A stretch of 64,000 bases of DNA from Azoarcus sp. (GTDB taxonomy: Bacteria > Pseudomonadota > Gammaproteobacteria > Burkholderiales > Rhodocyclaceae): positions 1 through 64,000 of the forward strand of contig JAUSOD010000106.1 of the NCBI GenBank assembly GCA_030656215.1, in the 5' to 3' direction. A program made the position numbers and the translations under genes. Positions 45,322 to 54,138 of the stretch are shown piece by piece. Numbering within the stretch: the stretch's first letter is position 1; each line of letters opens with the position of its first letter. Below the pieces are notes generated by a model. That model saw nothing but the letters and a program-made list of their open reading frames with translations. It did not search any database and was not told the DNA's origin.

Positions 45322-45846
45322 ATGATGAAACATGCTCAGAGTTTCGTGCCGACTTCAATTATCGATCTCTCGTCGACCTGGTTTTCTGCGTGCATGCAGC
45401 CGTGGACGATGTGGCAGGGCTGGACTCAGGCGTGGCTTGATTCGGTGGCAGCAATGCCCAATGTCTGGATGCCGGCGCTTGCCGCCGGGCGCAAGAATCA
45501 ACCTGCCGCTATTGATCTCTTTCTGCCGTGGATGCCCAGGGTGAATGCGACGGTGACGCCGTTGGACGGGCATTCGCCGGACGACGCGGTGCGGGTGATG
45601 CTGCGCGCGACTCTGCCCTTCCTTGGCGGTCAGGCCGCCGATGGACTGTTGGTGGATGCCAAGGTGACGCGTCAGAAGGGCACGGCGCAGATCAGGGACA
45701 TCACGCCCGTCAAGAGAGCATTGCCGAGCGAGACGGCGTCGGTTGCCGATACCGTTGCCGTGGCTGCACCAGCCGAAAAAGCGGCTGCACCCAAGCGCGC
45801 GCCGCGAAAACCGCGCAAGCCGGCGCAGGACGCTGGCCAGACATAA
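45322..45846 (+). CDS. Hypothetical protein with basic Ala/Pro/Lys tail
   Basis: 174 aa from the ATG at 45322 (following CCGGAG); the in-frame extension to 45235 is not supported. I do not recognise it. Trp-rich N-terminal helix region (STWFSACMQPWTMWQGWTQ), a middle part with LFLPWMPRVNATVTPL and VMLRATLPFLGG, and a C-terminal AAPAEKAAAPKRAPRKPRKPAQ tail. Amphipathic start plus basic tail is phasin-like in flavour, but that is a guess. Stands alone between an MFS and a CitE-like gene. Confidence 0.65.
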   Translation: MMKHAQSFVPTSIIDLSSTWFSACMQPWTMWQGWTQAWLDSVAAMPNVWMPALAAGRKNQPAAIDLFLPWMPRVNATVTPLDGHSPDDAVRVMLRATLPFLGGQAADGLLVDAKVTRQKGTAQIRDITPVKRALPSETASVADTVAVAAPAEKAAAPKRAPRKPRKPAQDAGQT

Positions 45847-45928
45847 TCTCGGGTGCATACCTTGATAACGCCACTTCGCCTCGGGTTCTGGACGGGTGAA
45901 GTCGGTATTCCGGTAAAACAGCCAAGCT

Positions 45929-46930
45929 TCAGTCGGGGAAAAAGCGCCGGGTGGCCTCGGGCGGAACGACGATGCCGGTACTACGCGCGCGCAGCAGCAG
46001 TTCCCAGTAGTATCGATAGGAGGCACGATCGTGCAGGCGGCCCTTGTGCTGAATGGGGCCCCAGCCGGCCTCCTGGGCGCCGACAAGTATTTCGATAGCC
46101 TCCTCGACTTCGGAAAAGTCGGGCTGCATGGCTTCCACGATCGGACGAATCTGGTTCGGGTGGATGCTCCACATCCGCAGGTAGCCAAACTCGCGTCGTG
46201 CACGCGTGGCGTCGGCACGGATGACAGCGAGGTCTTTCAGTTCGGTGGTGACGTTGTGCGACGGGATCACACCGTTTGCCAGCGCCGCAGCCGAGATCTC
46301 CGTTTTGGCACGCACGATCAGCGGATGCTCGAACTGTCCCGGGCTCTTCATCGCCGAGCCGGGGATAGCGCCGTGGTGACCCGAGACGAAGTCCATCAGG
46401 CCAAAGTCGATCGATTCGACGCCCTCGAGTGCGGCGATGCCCCATGCCTCACGCAGCGCACCGTGGGTTTCGATCAGTACATGAACGGGTAGGGGGCGAG
46501 TACTGCCACACGCTTGCTCGATACTGCGCAGCGCGCTGATCTGCGTGGCGGTGTCGGCGGCTGAGCGGACCTTGGGCAGGGTGATGAAGGCGAGTCGTGC
46601 GCCAGCCGTACCAATCAGGATCTCAAGGTCCTGTTCCCAGTGCGCGTGGGTAATGTCGTGAATGCGCGCACCGACCCGGTCGTAGCGATTTTCGGGACTC
46701 ATGACCTGCGTTGCCACCATTGTCGCGTGTTCGGCCTCTGCCCCCGCTCGGGCGCCGTCTTCACAGTCGCCCGTGATATCGAAGATTGGTCCGAGTTCCT
46801 GCTGCAGGGCAAGCGCCTTGCTGATCAGCTTCTCGGAGCCTGCATAGTGATCCACGGCCGGAAGGTCGGGGAAGGGCTTTTCACCGGCAAAAAGGACGTC
46901 GCGCGGATGGGTGGCAGAGCTTGCGGTCAT
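45929..46930 (-). CDS. HpcH/HpaI-type CoA ester lyase (CitE-like; malyl/citramalyl-CoA lyase family)
   Basis: 333 aa from the ATG at 46930. DVLFAGEKPF, ITGDCEDGARAG, ARIHDITHAHWEQD, FITLPKVRSAAD, VLIETHGALREAWGIAAL, IDFGLMDFVSGHHGAIPG and MWSIHPNQIRPIVEAM fit the CitE/malyl-CoA lyase fold with acidic metal ligands. Substrate could be malyl-CoA, citramalyl-CoA or a methylmalyl-CoA; not decidable here. Downstream of mdh on the same strand, but a terminator lies between them. In-frame sequence upstream of 46930 runs into the mdh terminator and is not coding. Confidence 0.88.
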   Translation of the reverse strand: MTASSATHPRDVLFAGEKPFPDLPAVDHYAGSEKLISKALALQQELGPIFDITGDCEDGARAGAEAEHATMVATQVMSPENRYDRVGARIHDITHAHWEQDLEILIGTAGARLAFITLPKVRSAADTATQISALRSIEQACGSTRPLPVHVLIETHGALREAWGIAALEGVESIDFGLMDFVSGHHGAIPGSAMKSPGQFEHPLIVRAKTEISAAALANGVIPSHNVTTELKDLAVIRADATRARREFGYLRMWSIHPNQIRPIVEAMQPDFSEVEEAIEILVGAQEAGWGPIQHKGRLHDRASYRYYWELLLRARSTGIVVPPEATRRFFPD

Positions 46931-46996
46931 GTGCTGCATTCCTGTTGCTGGATTCGCGTTCAAGGTGCCCGCCAGCATAGCAGCCGCGCGGTGAAC

Positions 46997-47024
46997 GAAA
47001 AAGCGCGCAACCGGGGTTGCGCGC
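46997..47024 (-). terminator. Intrinsic terminator downstream of mdh
   Basis: Minus strand: perfect 9-bp stem GCGCGCAAC / GTTGCGCGC, 4-nt loop, followed by five T. It lies between mdh and the CitE-like gene. Confidence 0.85.
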
Positions 47025-47038
47025 CTTGCTGTCGCCGA

Positions 47039-47063
47039 ACAAGCCCGCGGTTCGCGGGCTTGT
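47039..47063 (-). other. Additional strong hairpin in the mdh 3' UTR
   Basis: Perfect 11-bp stem ACAAGCCCGCG / CGCGGGCTTGT with a 3-nt loop, 13 bp after the mdh stop codon and without a T tract. Together with the terminator behind it, it makes a double-hairpin 3' end that could stabilise mdh mRNA. Confidence 0.75.
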
Positions 47064-47076
47064 CGGACGATCAGGA

Positions 47077-48069
47077 TCAGCCCAGCAGATCCTTGACGCC
47101 TTCGCGCTCTTCGAGGAGCTCGTTCAGGGTGTGGGTCATGCGCTCGCGCGAGAACGCGTCGATCTCGAGGCCCTGGACGATCTTGTACTCGCCGTTTTCG
47201 GTGGTGACCGGAAAGCCGTAGATGATGCCTTCGGGGATGCCGTAGGAGCCATCGGACGGAATGCCCATGGTGACCCATTCGCCGTTCGAACCCAGCACCC
47301 AGTCGCGGATGTGGTCGATGGCGGCGTTGGCGGCCGAGGCGGCCGAAGACAGGCCGCGCGCTTCGATGATCGCGGCGCCGCGCTTGCCAACCGTAGGCAG
47401 GAACACGTCGCGGTTCCAGGCTTCGTCGTTGATCAGACCCTTGACGTTGTCGCCGGCGGAGGTCACGAAACGGTAGTCGGCGTACATGGTGGGCGAGTGG
47501 TTGCCCCACACGACCAGGCTCTTGAGGCTGGATACGTCACGGCTGGACTTGGTGGCCAGTTGCGACAGCGCGCGGTTGTGGTCCAGACGCAGCATGCCGG
47601 TGAAGTTCTTGGCCGGGACGCGGCCGAACTTCTGGGCCACTTCCTTGGCGATGTAGGCGTTGGTGTTGCACGGATTGCCCACCACCAGCACTTTGCAGTC
47701 CGGATCGGCGTACTGGCCGATGGCCGCGCCCTGCACGGTGAAGATCTTGGCATTTTCGGTCAGCAGGTCCTTGCGTTCCATGCCGGGGCCGCGCGGACGG
47801 GCGCCGACCAGCAGGGCGACCTTGGCGTCCTTGAAGGCGACGTTGGGGTCGTCGGTGGCGACCATGCCGGCCAACAGCGGGAACGCGCAATCCTCAAGCT
47901 CCATCATCACACCCTTGACCGCCTTCTGCGCCTGGGGCAGGTCGAGCAGTTGCAGGATGACGGGCTGGTCCTTGCCCAGCATTTCGCCGCTGGCGATGCG
48001 GAACAGCAGGCTGTAGCCGATCTGGCCGGCAGCGCCGGTAACAGCGACGCGTACGGGGGCTTTGCTCAT
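47077..48069 (-). CDS. mdh: Malate dehydrogenase
   Basis: 330 aa. N-terminal [68 protein letters not shown] and [14 protein letters not shown] with the catalytic His: the type 2 (cytosolic-type) malate dehydrogenase of betaproteobacteria. Oxidises malate to oxaloacetate with NAD+, feeding citrate synthase encoded in the divergent block. Preceded by a strong sigma-70 promoter (TTGACA-N17-TAACAT) and the 32-bp palindrome. Ends in a double hairpin. Confidence 0.97.
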   Translation of the reverse strand: MSKAPVRVAVTGAAGQIGYSLLFRIASGEMLGKDQPVILQLLDLPQAQKAVKGVMMELEDCAFPLLAGMVATDDPNVAFKDAKVALLVGARPRGPGMERKDLLTENAKIFTVQGAAIGQYADPDCKVLVVGNPCNTNAYIAKEVAQKFGRVPAKNFTGMLRLDHNRALSQLATKSSRDVSSLKSLVVWGNHSPTMYADYRFVTSAGDNVKGLINDEAWNRDVFLPTVGKRGAAIIEARGLSSAASAANAAIDHIRDWVLGSNGEWVTMGIPSDGSYGIPEGIIYGFPVTTENGEYKIVQGLEIDAFSRERMTHTLNELLEEREGVKDLLG

Positions 48070-48189
48070 TTGATGACTCCCTCAAAACAAGACGGTCTGG
48101 GTGAATTATTCGAGCTTTGGACTCCATGCCACGGGGGCATTGATACAAGTTGCCAAGTGCTCCTTCAGCAACTAATCCAAAGCGTCGAA

Positions 48190-48218
48190 ATGTTAGAAGT
48201 ATCCGTGCGCTCTGTCAA
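48190..48218 (-). promoter_or_regulatory. Sigma-70 promoter of mdh
   Basis: On the minus strand TTGACA (48218-48213), 17-bp spacer, TAACAT (48195-48190). Its -35 element is 3 bp from the 32-bp palindrome, so a protein bound there could repress or activate it. The 5' leader to mdh would be about 115 nt. Confidence 0.8.
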
Positions 48219-48221
48219 ATC

Positions 48222-48253
48222 ACGTCTTTTGTCTTATATAAGACAAAAGACGT
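48222..48253. promoter_or_regulatory. Perfect 32-bp palindrome, candidate GntR-family operator
   Basis: The half-site ACGTCTTTTGTCTTAT is followed directly by its exact reverse complement, giving 16 bp per arm without a spacer. The centre, GTCTTATATAAGAC, looks like a typical GntR-family operator core. It lies between divergent mdh and gntR, 39 bp before the gntR start and beside the mdh -35 element. Assignment to the adjacent GntR protein is inference. Confidence 0.9.
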
Positions 48254-48292
48254 CCCATAGACGCTCGAAAAATTTTGTGATCAAATGCATGG

Positions 48293-49021
48293 ATGGCACA
48301 GGAATCCCCAACTTTCAGTCCGCTCTATCGTCAAATCAAGACCCTGATTCTTCAGGCGCTTGAGTCGGGCGAGTGGCTGCCCGGTCAGGCCATCCCGAGT
48401 GAGCAGGAGCTCGCTGCGCGGTTTAGCGTGTCCCAGGGGACTGTTCGGAAGGCTATCGATGAAATGGCTGCCGACAATCTCCTCGTTCGCAAACAGGGCA
48501 AGGGTACGTATGTAGCGTCGCACAATGATCCGCGGGCCTTGTTCCGTTTTCTGCGCCTGGTGCCGATGGATGGCGATCTTTCCCATCCGCAGAGTGTGCC
48601 GCTTGACTGCTGGCGTGCCAAGGCCGGTCAGGAAGCGTCGAAGATGCTCGCGATCGAGCCAGGGGCTCAAATCATCATTCTCCGCCGATTGCTGAAGTTT
48701 GCACAGAAGCCGGTCGTGATTGACGAAATCTACCTGCCAGGCGAAGTGTTTCAGGGGCTCAATCTGGAAACCTTGCAGGGCTGGAACGGGTCTCTGTATA
48801 GCCTTTTCGAAAGCCGCTTCGGTTTGCGCATGATACGTGCGCAGGAGCGGATCAGGGCGGTGGCGGCGGACCGCTCGACCAGCGAGGCGCTCAGGGTGGC
48901 GGAAGGTACGCCCTTGCTGTCGGTCGAGCGCGTTACCTACACCTACGGGGACAAGCCGGTGGAGTGGCGCAGAGGCTTGTACTCCACGGCCGAACATTTT
49001 TATCTGAACGAGCTGAATTGA
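48293..49021 (+). CDS. GntR-family (HutC-type, UTRA domain) transcriptional regulator
   Basis: 242 aa. N-terminal winged HTH: PLYRQIKTLILQALESGEWLPGQAIPSEQELAARFSVSQGTVRKAIDEM, then GKGTYVA. C-terminal UTRA ligand-binding domain with IILRRLLKFAQKPVVIDEIYLP and YGDKPVEWRRGLY. First gene before sdhCDAB; the perfect palindrome upstream suggests autoregulation and control of the TCA block. Effector unknown, perhaps a TCA-cycle acid (inference). Confidence 0.93.
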   Translation: MAQESPTFSPLYRQIKTLILQALESGEWLPGQAIPSEQELAARFSVSQGTVRKAIDEMAADNLLVRKQGKGTYVASHNDPRALFRFLRLVPMDGDLSHPQSVPLDCWRAKAGQEASKMLAIEPGAQIIILRRLLKFAQKPVVIDEIYLPGEVFQGLNLETLQGWNGSLYSLFESRFGLRMIRAQERIRAVAADRSTSEALRVAEGTPLLSVERVTYTYGDKPVEWRRGLYSTAEHFYLNELN

Positions 49022-49057
49022 AGGCGCGAAACGAAGTAGGGGTATGCGTTTCGTCGC

Positions 49058-49063
49058 TATAAT
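49058..49063 (+). promoter_or_regulatory. Possible sdh promoter (-10 element)
   Basis: A consensus TATAAT lies 59 bp before sdhC in the gntR-sdhC gap. No good -35 is seen at 16-18 bp. A small hairpin (GCGGCG / CGCCGC, 49084-49101) lies in the presumed leader just before the ribosome-binding site GAGGGGAG. Confidence 0.5.
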
Positions 49064-49121
49064 CTGAGGCCTTTTGGGAGTCTGCGGCGGATTTTCGCCG
49101 CGCATGTTGAGGGGAGTCTTC

Positions 49122-49511
49122 ATGTCGGAAGTGACAGTGCGAAAACAAAGGCCGAAGCATCTGGCCCTGCATGAAATCCGGTTGCCGTTACCGGGTATCG
49201 TTTCGATTCTTCATCGGGTCAGCGGGGTGGGGCTGTTCCTGATGTTGCCGTTCCTGCTTTATCTCCTTGATCTCAGCCTTGGTTCGGCGGAGTCTTTCGA
49301 GACCTTCTCCGCAGTGGTTGGTCATCCTTTGGCCAAATTGCTGCTGCTGGGTCTGTTGTGGGCTTACATGCACCACTTCTGTGCCGGTATCCGCTTTCTG
49401 CTGCTGGATATGCATAAGGGGCTCGAGTTGCAGGCTGCACGTAACTCCTCACGCATCGTTCTGGTCGTGAGCCTCGCGCTTACCGTGATCATCGGGGTGA
49501 AACTATGGTGA
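49122..49511 (+). CDS. sdhC: Succinate dehydrogenase cytochrome b556 subunit
   Basis: 129 aa from the ATG at 49122. RPKHLALHEIRLPLPGIVSILHRVSGVGLF (SdhC signature, His in the Q-site/heme region), three transmembrane helices, and HHFCAGIRFLLLDMHKG containing the heme ligand His. Membrane anchor of complex II. Overlaps sdhD by 7 bp. Confidence 0.95.
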   Translation: MSEVTVRKQRPKHLALHEIRLPLPGIVSILHRVSGVGLFLMLPFLLYLLDLSLGSAESFETFSAVVGHPLAKLLLLGLLWAYMHHFCAGIRFLLLDMHKGLELQAARNSSRIVLVVSLALTVIIGVKLW

Positions 49512-49852
49512 ATCGTGATGTCGTTGGCGCTCATTACGGTCTGAAGGACTGGATTGCGCAGCGTGCAACTGCCGTCTATATGGCGCTGTACACGCTCATT
49601 TTTGCGGTCTGTGCGCTGACCCTGCCGGAACTCAGCTATACGGCATGGTCAGGCCTGTTTTCCGGTGGCCTGTTCAAGTTTCTGAGCTTCCTGTTCTTCC
49701 TGTCGGTGTTCTATCACGCATGGATCGGTATTCGCGATCTGTGGATGGACTACGTCAAACCGGCCGGTGTGCGCCTGTCGCTGCACCTGGTTACCATCTT
49801 CCTGCTCGTCGGTTACGCCGGCTGGGCAGCCCAGATTCTGTGGAGGCTGTAA
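49505..49852 (+). CDS. sdhD: Succinate dehydrogenase hydrophobic membrane anchor
   Basis: 115 aa, three transmembrane helices. AHYGLKDWIAQRATAVYMALYTLI and VFYHAWIGIRDLWMDYVKPAGVRL (heme and quinone contact region) identify SdhD. Start ATG within the end of sdhC; sdhA starts 2 bp later with GTG. Confidence 0.95.
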   Translation: MVNRDVVGAHYGLKDWIAQRATAVYMALYTLIFAVCALTLPELSYTAWSGLFSGGLFKFLSFLFFLSVFYHAWIGIRDLWMDYVKPAGVRLSLHLVTIFLLVGYAGWAAQILWRL

Positions 49853-49854
49853 GC

Positions 49855-51648
49855 GTGAACGTCGCGAAGCGTACCTTTGATGCGGTTATTGTCGGCGCCG
49901 GCGGTGCCGGCCTGCGGGCAGCCCTGCAACTCTCCGAATCCGGCATGAAGACGGCCGTGCTAACCAAGGTGTTCCCGACCCGCTCCCACACCGTGGCCGC
50001 GCAGGGCGGTGTGGCCGCCTCGCTTGGGAATTCGACCGAGGACAACTGGCACTGGCACATGTACGACACCGTCAAGGGGTCGGACTGGTTGGGTGACCAG
50101 GATGCCATCGAATTCATGTGCAAGAAGGCCAACGAGGTCGTGATCGAGCTCGAGCACTTCGGCATGCCCTTCGACCGCACCGACAACGGCAAGATTTATC
50201 AGCGCCCGTTTGGTGGTCACTCGATGAACTACGGCCAGGCGCCGGTGATGCGTTCGTGTGCTGCAGCCGACCGTACGGGGCATGCGATGTTGCATGCGCT
50301 GTATCAGCGTAATGTGCGGGCAAACACGCAGTTCTTCGTCGAGTGGATGGCGCTCGACCTGATCCGCAATACGGACGGTGACGTGCTCGGCGTGACCGCA
50401 ATGGAGATGGAAACCGGTGAGGTTTCGATCTTCCATGCCAAGGCCACGATCTTCGCTACCGGCGGTGCCGGTCGTATCTACCACTCCTCGACCAACGCCT
50501 TCATCAATACCGGTGACGGTGTGGGCATGGCGGCACGTGCCGGCATCCCCCTTGAAGACATGGAGTTCTGGCAGTTCCATCCGACCGGCGTCGCCGGCGC
50601 GGGCGTGCTGATCACCGAAGGCGTGCGCGGCGAGGGCGGCATCCTGCGCAATGCTTCGGGTGAGCGCTTCATGGAGCGTTATGCACCGAACCTGAAGGAT
50701 CTCGCGTCGCGCGACATCGTTTCGCGTGCGATGACCACCGAGATCAACGAAGGGCGTGGTTGCGGTCCGGACAAGGACCACGTGCTGCTCGACATCACCC
50801 ACCTCGCCCCCGAAAACATCATGAAGCGGCTGCCCGGCATCCGTGAAATCGCGATCCAGTTCGCGGGCGTGGATCCGATCAAGGCGCCGATTCCGGTCGT
50901 GCCGACCTGTCACTATCAGATGGGCGGCATTCCGACCAACTACAAGGGCCAGGTCGTGGTGCCGAAGGATGGCAACTCGAATGTGCCCGTGGTCGGTTTC
51001 TACGCGGCCGGTGAATGTGCCTGCGCCTCGGTGCATGGCGCGAACCGTCTTGGCACCAATTCGCTGCTCGATCTGCTGGTGTTCGGCAAGTCGGCGGGCG
51101 AAACCGTGGTTGAGGATTTCGAGTCGGGTACGCTCAGCCTCAAGCCGCTGCCGGCCGATGCAGCTGACGCCTCGCTTGCGCGTATCGCACGTCTCGAAAG
51201 CCAGACCGGTGGTGAGAGTGTGTTCGATGTGGGCCTTGAGATGCGTCGTACCATGCAGAAACATGCCGGCGTGTTCCGCTTCGATCAGCTGCTGAAGGAA
51301 GGTGTGCAGAAGATCGGCGAAGTGGCCGAGCGCGCCAAGCGCACCGAGATTGCCGACAAGTCCAAGGTCTGGAACATCGCTCGCATGGAGGCGCTGGAAC
51401 TCGACAACCTGATCGAGGTTGCGCGCGCAACCATGGTGTCTGCCGAGGCTCGCAAGGAGTCCCGCGGAGCACACGTTCGCGACGACGCCCTGGATACGGC
51501 GGAGAATCCCAATGGCCGCGATGATGCGAACTGGTTGAAACATACCCTGTGGTACAGCGAAGGCAATCGTCTGGATTACAAGGCAGTGAATCTGAAGCCG
51601 CTGTCCGACGATGTCAAACCGATCGCGCTGGCCAAGCGCACCTACTAA
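49855..51648 (+). CDS. sdhA: Succinate dehydrogenase flavoprotein subunit
   Basis: 597 aa with a GTG start at 49855. FAD motif VIVGAGGAGLRAALQ, covalent FAD attachment His45 in RSHTVAAQGG, catalytic residues in HPTGVAGAGVLITEGVRGEGG and CHYQMGGIPTNYKG, C-terminal RKESRGAHVRDD. Oxidises succinate to fumarate. In-frame upstream sequence overlaps sdhD and is not used. Confidence 0.98.
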   Translation: MNVAKRTFDAVIVGAGGAGLRAALQLSESGMKTAVLTKVFPTRSHTVAAQGGVAASLGNSTEDNWHWHMYDTVKGSDWLGDQDAIEFMCKKANEVVIELEHFGMPFDRTDNGKIYQRPFGGHSMNYGQAPVMRSCAAADRTGHAMLHALYQRNVRANTQFFVEWMALDLIRNTDGDVLGVTAMEMETGEVSIFHAKATIFATGGAGRIYHSSTNAFINTGDGVGMAARAGIPLEDMEFWQFHPTGVAGAGVLITEGVRGEGGILRNASGERFMERYAPNLKDLASRDIVSRAMTTEINEGRGCGPDKDHVLLDITHLAPENIMKRLPGIREIAIQFAGVDPIKAPIPVVPTCHYQMGGIPTNYKGQVVVPKDGNSNVPVVGFYAAGECACASVHGANRLGTNSLLDLLVFGKSAGETVVEDFESGTLSLKPLPADAADASLARIARLESQTGGESVFDVGLEMRRTMQKHAGVFRFDQLLKEGVQKIGEVAERAKRTEIADKSKVWNIARMEALELDNLIEVARATMVSAEARKESRGAHVRDDALDTAENPNGRDDANWLKHTLWYSEGNRLDYKAVNLKPLSDDVKPIALAKRTY

Positions 51649-51665
51649 GCTGCGGGAGAATTTTC

Positions 51666-52379
51666 GTGATAAGCAAGCGTAGCGTTCAATTCAAGATCTA
51701 CCGTTACGATCCGGACAGGGACGAGAAGCCTTATCTGCAGGACATCACCGTGGAACTCGAGCCTTCCGACAAGAAGCTGCTCGACGCGCTGGTACGCCTG
51801 CGGGCCAAGGACGATTCGATGTCATTCCGCCGCTCGTGTCGTGAAGGCGTGTGCGGTTCGGATGCGATGAACATCAACGGCAAGAACGGTCTGGCCTGTC
51901 TGACCGATGTCGATAGTCTGGTGCAGCCGATCACGCTGCGGCCGCTGCCTGGTCTGCCGGTCATTCGCGATCTGATCGTCGATATGACCCAGTTCTTCAA
52001 GCAGTACCACTCGATCAAGCCCTACCTGGTAAACAACGAGCCCACGCCGGAGCGCGAGCGTCTGCAGTCGCCGGAGGAACGCGAAGAGCTCAACGGGCTC
52101 TACGAGTGTATCCTTTGCGCATGTTGCTCGACGTCGTGCCCGTCGTTCTGGTGGAACCCGGACAAGTTCGTTGGCCCCGCAGGTCTGCTTGCGGCCTACC
52201 GCTTCCTTGCTGACACGCGTGACCAGGACACGAATGCGCGACTCGATAACCTCGAGGACCCATATCGCTTGTTCCGCTGCCATTCGATCATGAACTGTGT
52301 AGATGTATGTCCCAAGAATCTGAATCCGACCCGTGCGATCGGCAAGATCAAGGACATGATGGTCCGCCGTGCGATCTGA
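51666..52379 (+). CDS. sdhB: Succinate dehydrogenase iron-sulfur subunit
   Basis: 237 aa with a GTG start at 51666 behind GGGAG. N-terminal 2Fe-2S site SCREGVCGSDAMNINGKNGLAC, then CILCACCSTSCPSFWW and CHSIMNCVDVCPKNLNP for the 4Fe-4S and 3Fe-4S clusters. Passes electrons from SdhA to the quinone site. sdhE overlaps its 3' end by 11 bp. Confidence 0.98.
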   Translation: MISKRSVQFKIYRYDPDRDEKPYLQDITVELEPSDKKLLDALVRLRAKDDSMSFRRSCREGVCGSDAMNINGKNGLACLTDVDSLVQPITLRPLPGLPVIRDLIVDMTQFFKQYHSIKPYLVNNEPTPERERLQSPEEREELNGLYECILCACCSTSCPSFWWNPDKFVGPAGLLAAYRFLADTRDQDTNARLDNLEDPYRLFRCHSIMNCVDVCPKNLNPTRAIGKIKDMMVRRAI

Positions 52380-52620
52380 TGCGCTGACCATCAACAGGGG
52401 GCGCGTGCGCTGGCAGTGCCGAAGGGCACTGCTGGAGCTCGACCTGATATTCACGCGCTTTCTGGAACGTGATTTCGATCGTCTGACGGACGATCAGCTG
52501 GCGGATCTGGAAGACCTGCTGCGGGCCGACGACTATGACATATGGGGCATGGTCAATGGTAGCAAGGCATGCGAGGTGGACCGCTGGAAGGAGATGGTCG
52601 GACTGCTCAGTCAGCGATGA
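52369..52620 (+). CDS. sdhE: SdhE, FAD assembly factor for succinate dehydrogenase
   Basis: 83 aa, GTG start at 52369 overlapping sdhB. The family signature RGRVRWQCRRALLELDLIFTRFL and DLLRADDYDIWGMVNG is clear, including the RG motif near residues 10-11 needed for flavinylation of SdhA. Position between sdhB and gltA is common in betaproteobacteria. Confidence 0.93.
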   Translation: MRSDALTINRGRVRWQCRRALLELDLIFTRFLERDFDRLTDDQLADLEDLLRADDYDIWGMVNGSKACEVDRWKEMVGLLSQR

Positions 52621-52683
52621 CTTTGCAGGCTGATCATGAATGAGGGAGTTGGAAGTTAAACGGGCAAGCAAAAGGGACGACCT

Positions 52684-53979
52684 ATGAGCACTGAACGCAC
52701 TGCAACCCTAACCGTCGATGGAAATTCCTTCGACTTTCCGGTAATGACCGGTACCCACGGTAACGATGTCATCGACATCCGTACCCTGGGTGGCAAGACC
52801 GGTCTCTTCACTTACGACTCCGGCTTCCTGTCCACCGCGAGCTGCAAGTCCAAAGTCACTTTCATCGACGGTGACAAGGGCGAGCTGCTGTATCGCGGCT
52901 ATCCGATCGAGCAGCTTGCGGATCAGTGCAACTTTCTCGAAGTGGCTTATCTGCTCAAGAGCGGTGAGCTGCCCAATGCAGCGCAGAAGACCCAGTTCGA
53001 GACCACGATCAAGAACCACACCATGGTTCATGATCAGCTCACCCGGTTCTACAACGGTTTCCGCCGTGACGCGCATCCAATGGCGATCATGGTCGGCGTG
53101 GTCGGTGCGCTGTCCGCGTTCTATCACGATGCAATGGACTTCTCCGACGAGGAGCACCGCAATATCTCGATGAACCGGCTGATCGCCAAGCTGCCGACCA
53201 TCGTGGCCATGGCGTACAAGTACAACACCGGCCAGCCGTTCATGTACCCGCGCAACGATCTCGACTACACCTCGAACTTCATGCACATGATGTTTGGCAC
53301 GCCGTGCGAGGAATACAAGCCGAACCCGGTGCTGGTGCGCGCGCTCGACGTGATCTTCACGCTGCACGCCGATCACGAGCAAAACGCCTCGACCTCCACG
53401 GTGCGTCTGGCCGGTTCGTCCGGTGCCAACCCGTTTGCCTGCATCTCGGCCGGCATCGCCTGCCTGTGGGGCCCGGCACACGGTGGTGCAAACGAAGCCT
53501 GCCTGAACATGCTCGAAGAGATCGGCGATGTGTCGCGGGTTGCCGAGTTCATCGAGCGGGCCAAGGATAAGAACGACAGCTTCAAGCTGATGGGCTTCGG
53601 TCACCGGGTGTACAAGAACTTCGATCCGCGCGCCACTTTGATGCGCAAGGTGTGCAACGAAGTCCTGAAAGAGCTCGGCCTGGAAAACGATCGCCTGTTC
53701 AAGCTCGCGATGGAGCTCGAAAAGATCGCACTGGAAGACCCGTACTTTGTCGAGAAGAAGCTGTATCCCAACGTCGACTTCTACTCCGGCATCGTGCAAA
53801 AGGCGCTGGGCATCCCCACTTCCATGTTCACCTGCATCTTTGCGCTCGCGCGCACGGTGGGCTGGATCACCCAGTGGGAAGAAATGATCACCGATCCGGA
53901 ATACAAGATCGGTCGTCCTCGCCAGCTGTACGTCGGCGCGGCACGTCGTGACGTTGCGGCGATCGGGCAGCGTCCGTAA
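52684..53979 (+). CDS. gltA: Citrate synthase (type II)
   Basis: 431 aa. [59 protein letters not shown] and [15 protein letters not shown] include the two catalytic His and Asp region. Condenses oxaloacetate and acetyl-CoA. 64 bp after sdhE, with GGGACGACC as ribosome-binding region. Followed by an intrinsic terminator. Confidence 0.98.
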   Translation: MSTERTATLTVDGNSFDFPVMTGTHGNDVIDIRTLGGKTGLFTYDSGFLSTASCKSKVTFIDGDKGELLYRGYPIEQLADQCNFLEVAYLLKSGELPNAAQKTQFETTIKNHTMVHDQLTRFYNGFRRDAHPMAIMVGVVGALSAFYHDAMDFSDEEHRNISMNRLIAKLPTIVAMAYKYNTGQPFMYPRNDLDYTSNFMHMMFGTPCEEYKPNPVLVRALDVIFTLHADHEQNASTSTVRLAGSSGANPFACISAGIACLWGPAHGGANEACLNMLEEIGDVSRVAEFIERAKDKNDSFKLMGFGHRVYKNFDPRATLMRKVCNEVLKELGLENDRLFKLAMELEKIALEDPYFVEKKLYPNVDFYSGIVQKALGIPTSMFTCIFALARTVGWITQWEEMITDPEYKIGRPRQLYVGAARRDVAAIGQRP

Positions 53980-54022
53980 GAGACGATGAAGAGGGGAGGG
54001 AGACAGGATCGGCGTTAGCCGC

Positions 54023-54061
54023 AACGGGATGGTCGCATGGATGGCGACTGTCCCGTTTTTT
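54023..54061 (+). terminator. Intrinsic terminator between gltA and odhA/sucA
   Basis: Stem AACGGGA / TCCCGTT with an inner stem GTCGC / GCGAC and a following T6 run, 43 bp after gltA. It separates sdhCDABE-gltA from the 2-oxoglutarate dehydrogenase genes. Confidence 0.85.
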
Positions 54062-54138
54062 CATGCGTCGGCATTCGCGATTCGGTAGGCCCATATTTGC
54101 GCAAGCAGGGACACAGAACACAACAGGTGGCTTTCATC

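Noticed and set aside
49960-51543. Minus-strand 527-aa ORF opposite sdhA
   Set aside because: Antisense shadow of the succinate dehydrogenase flavoprotein gene.
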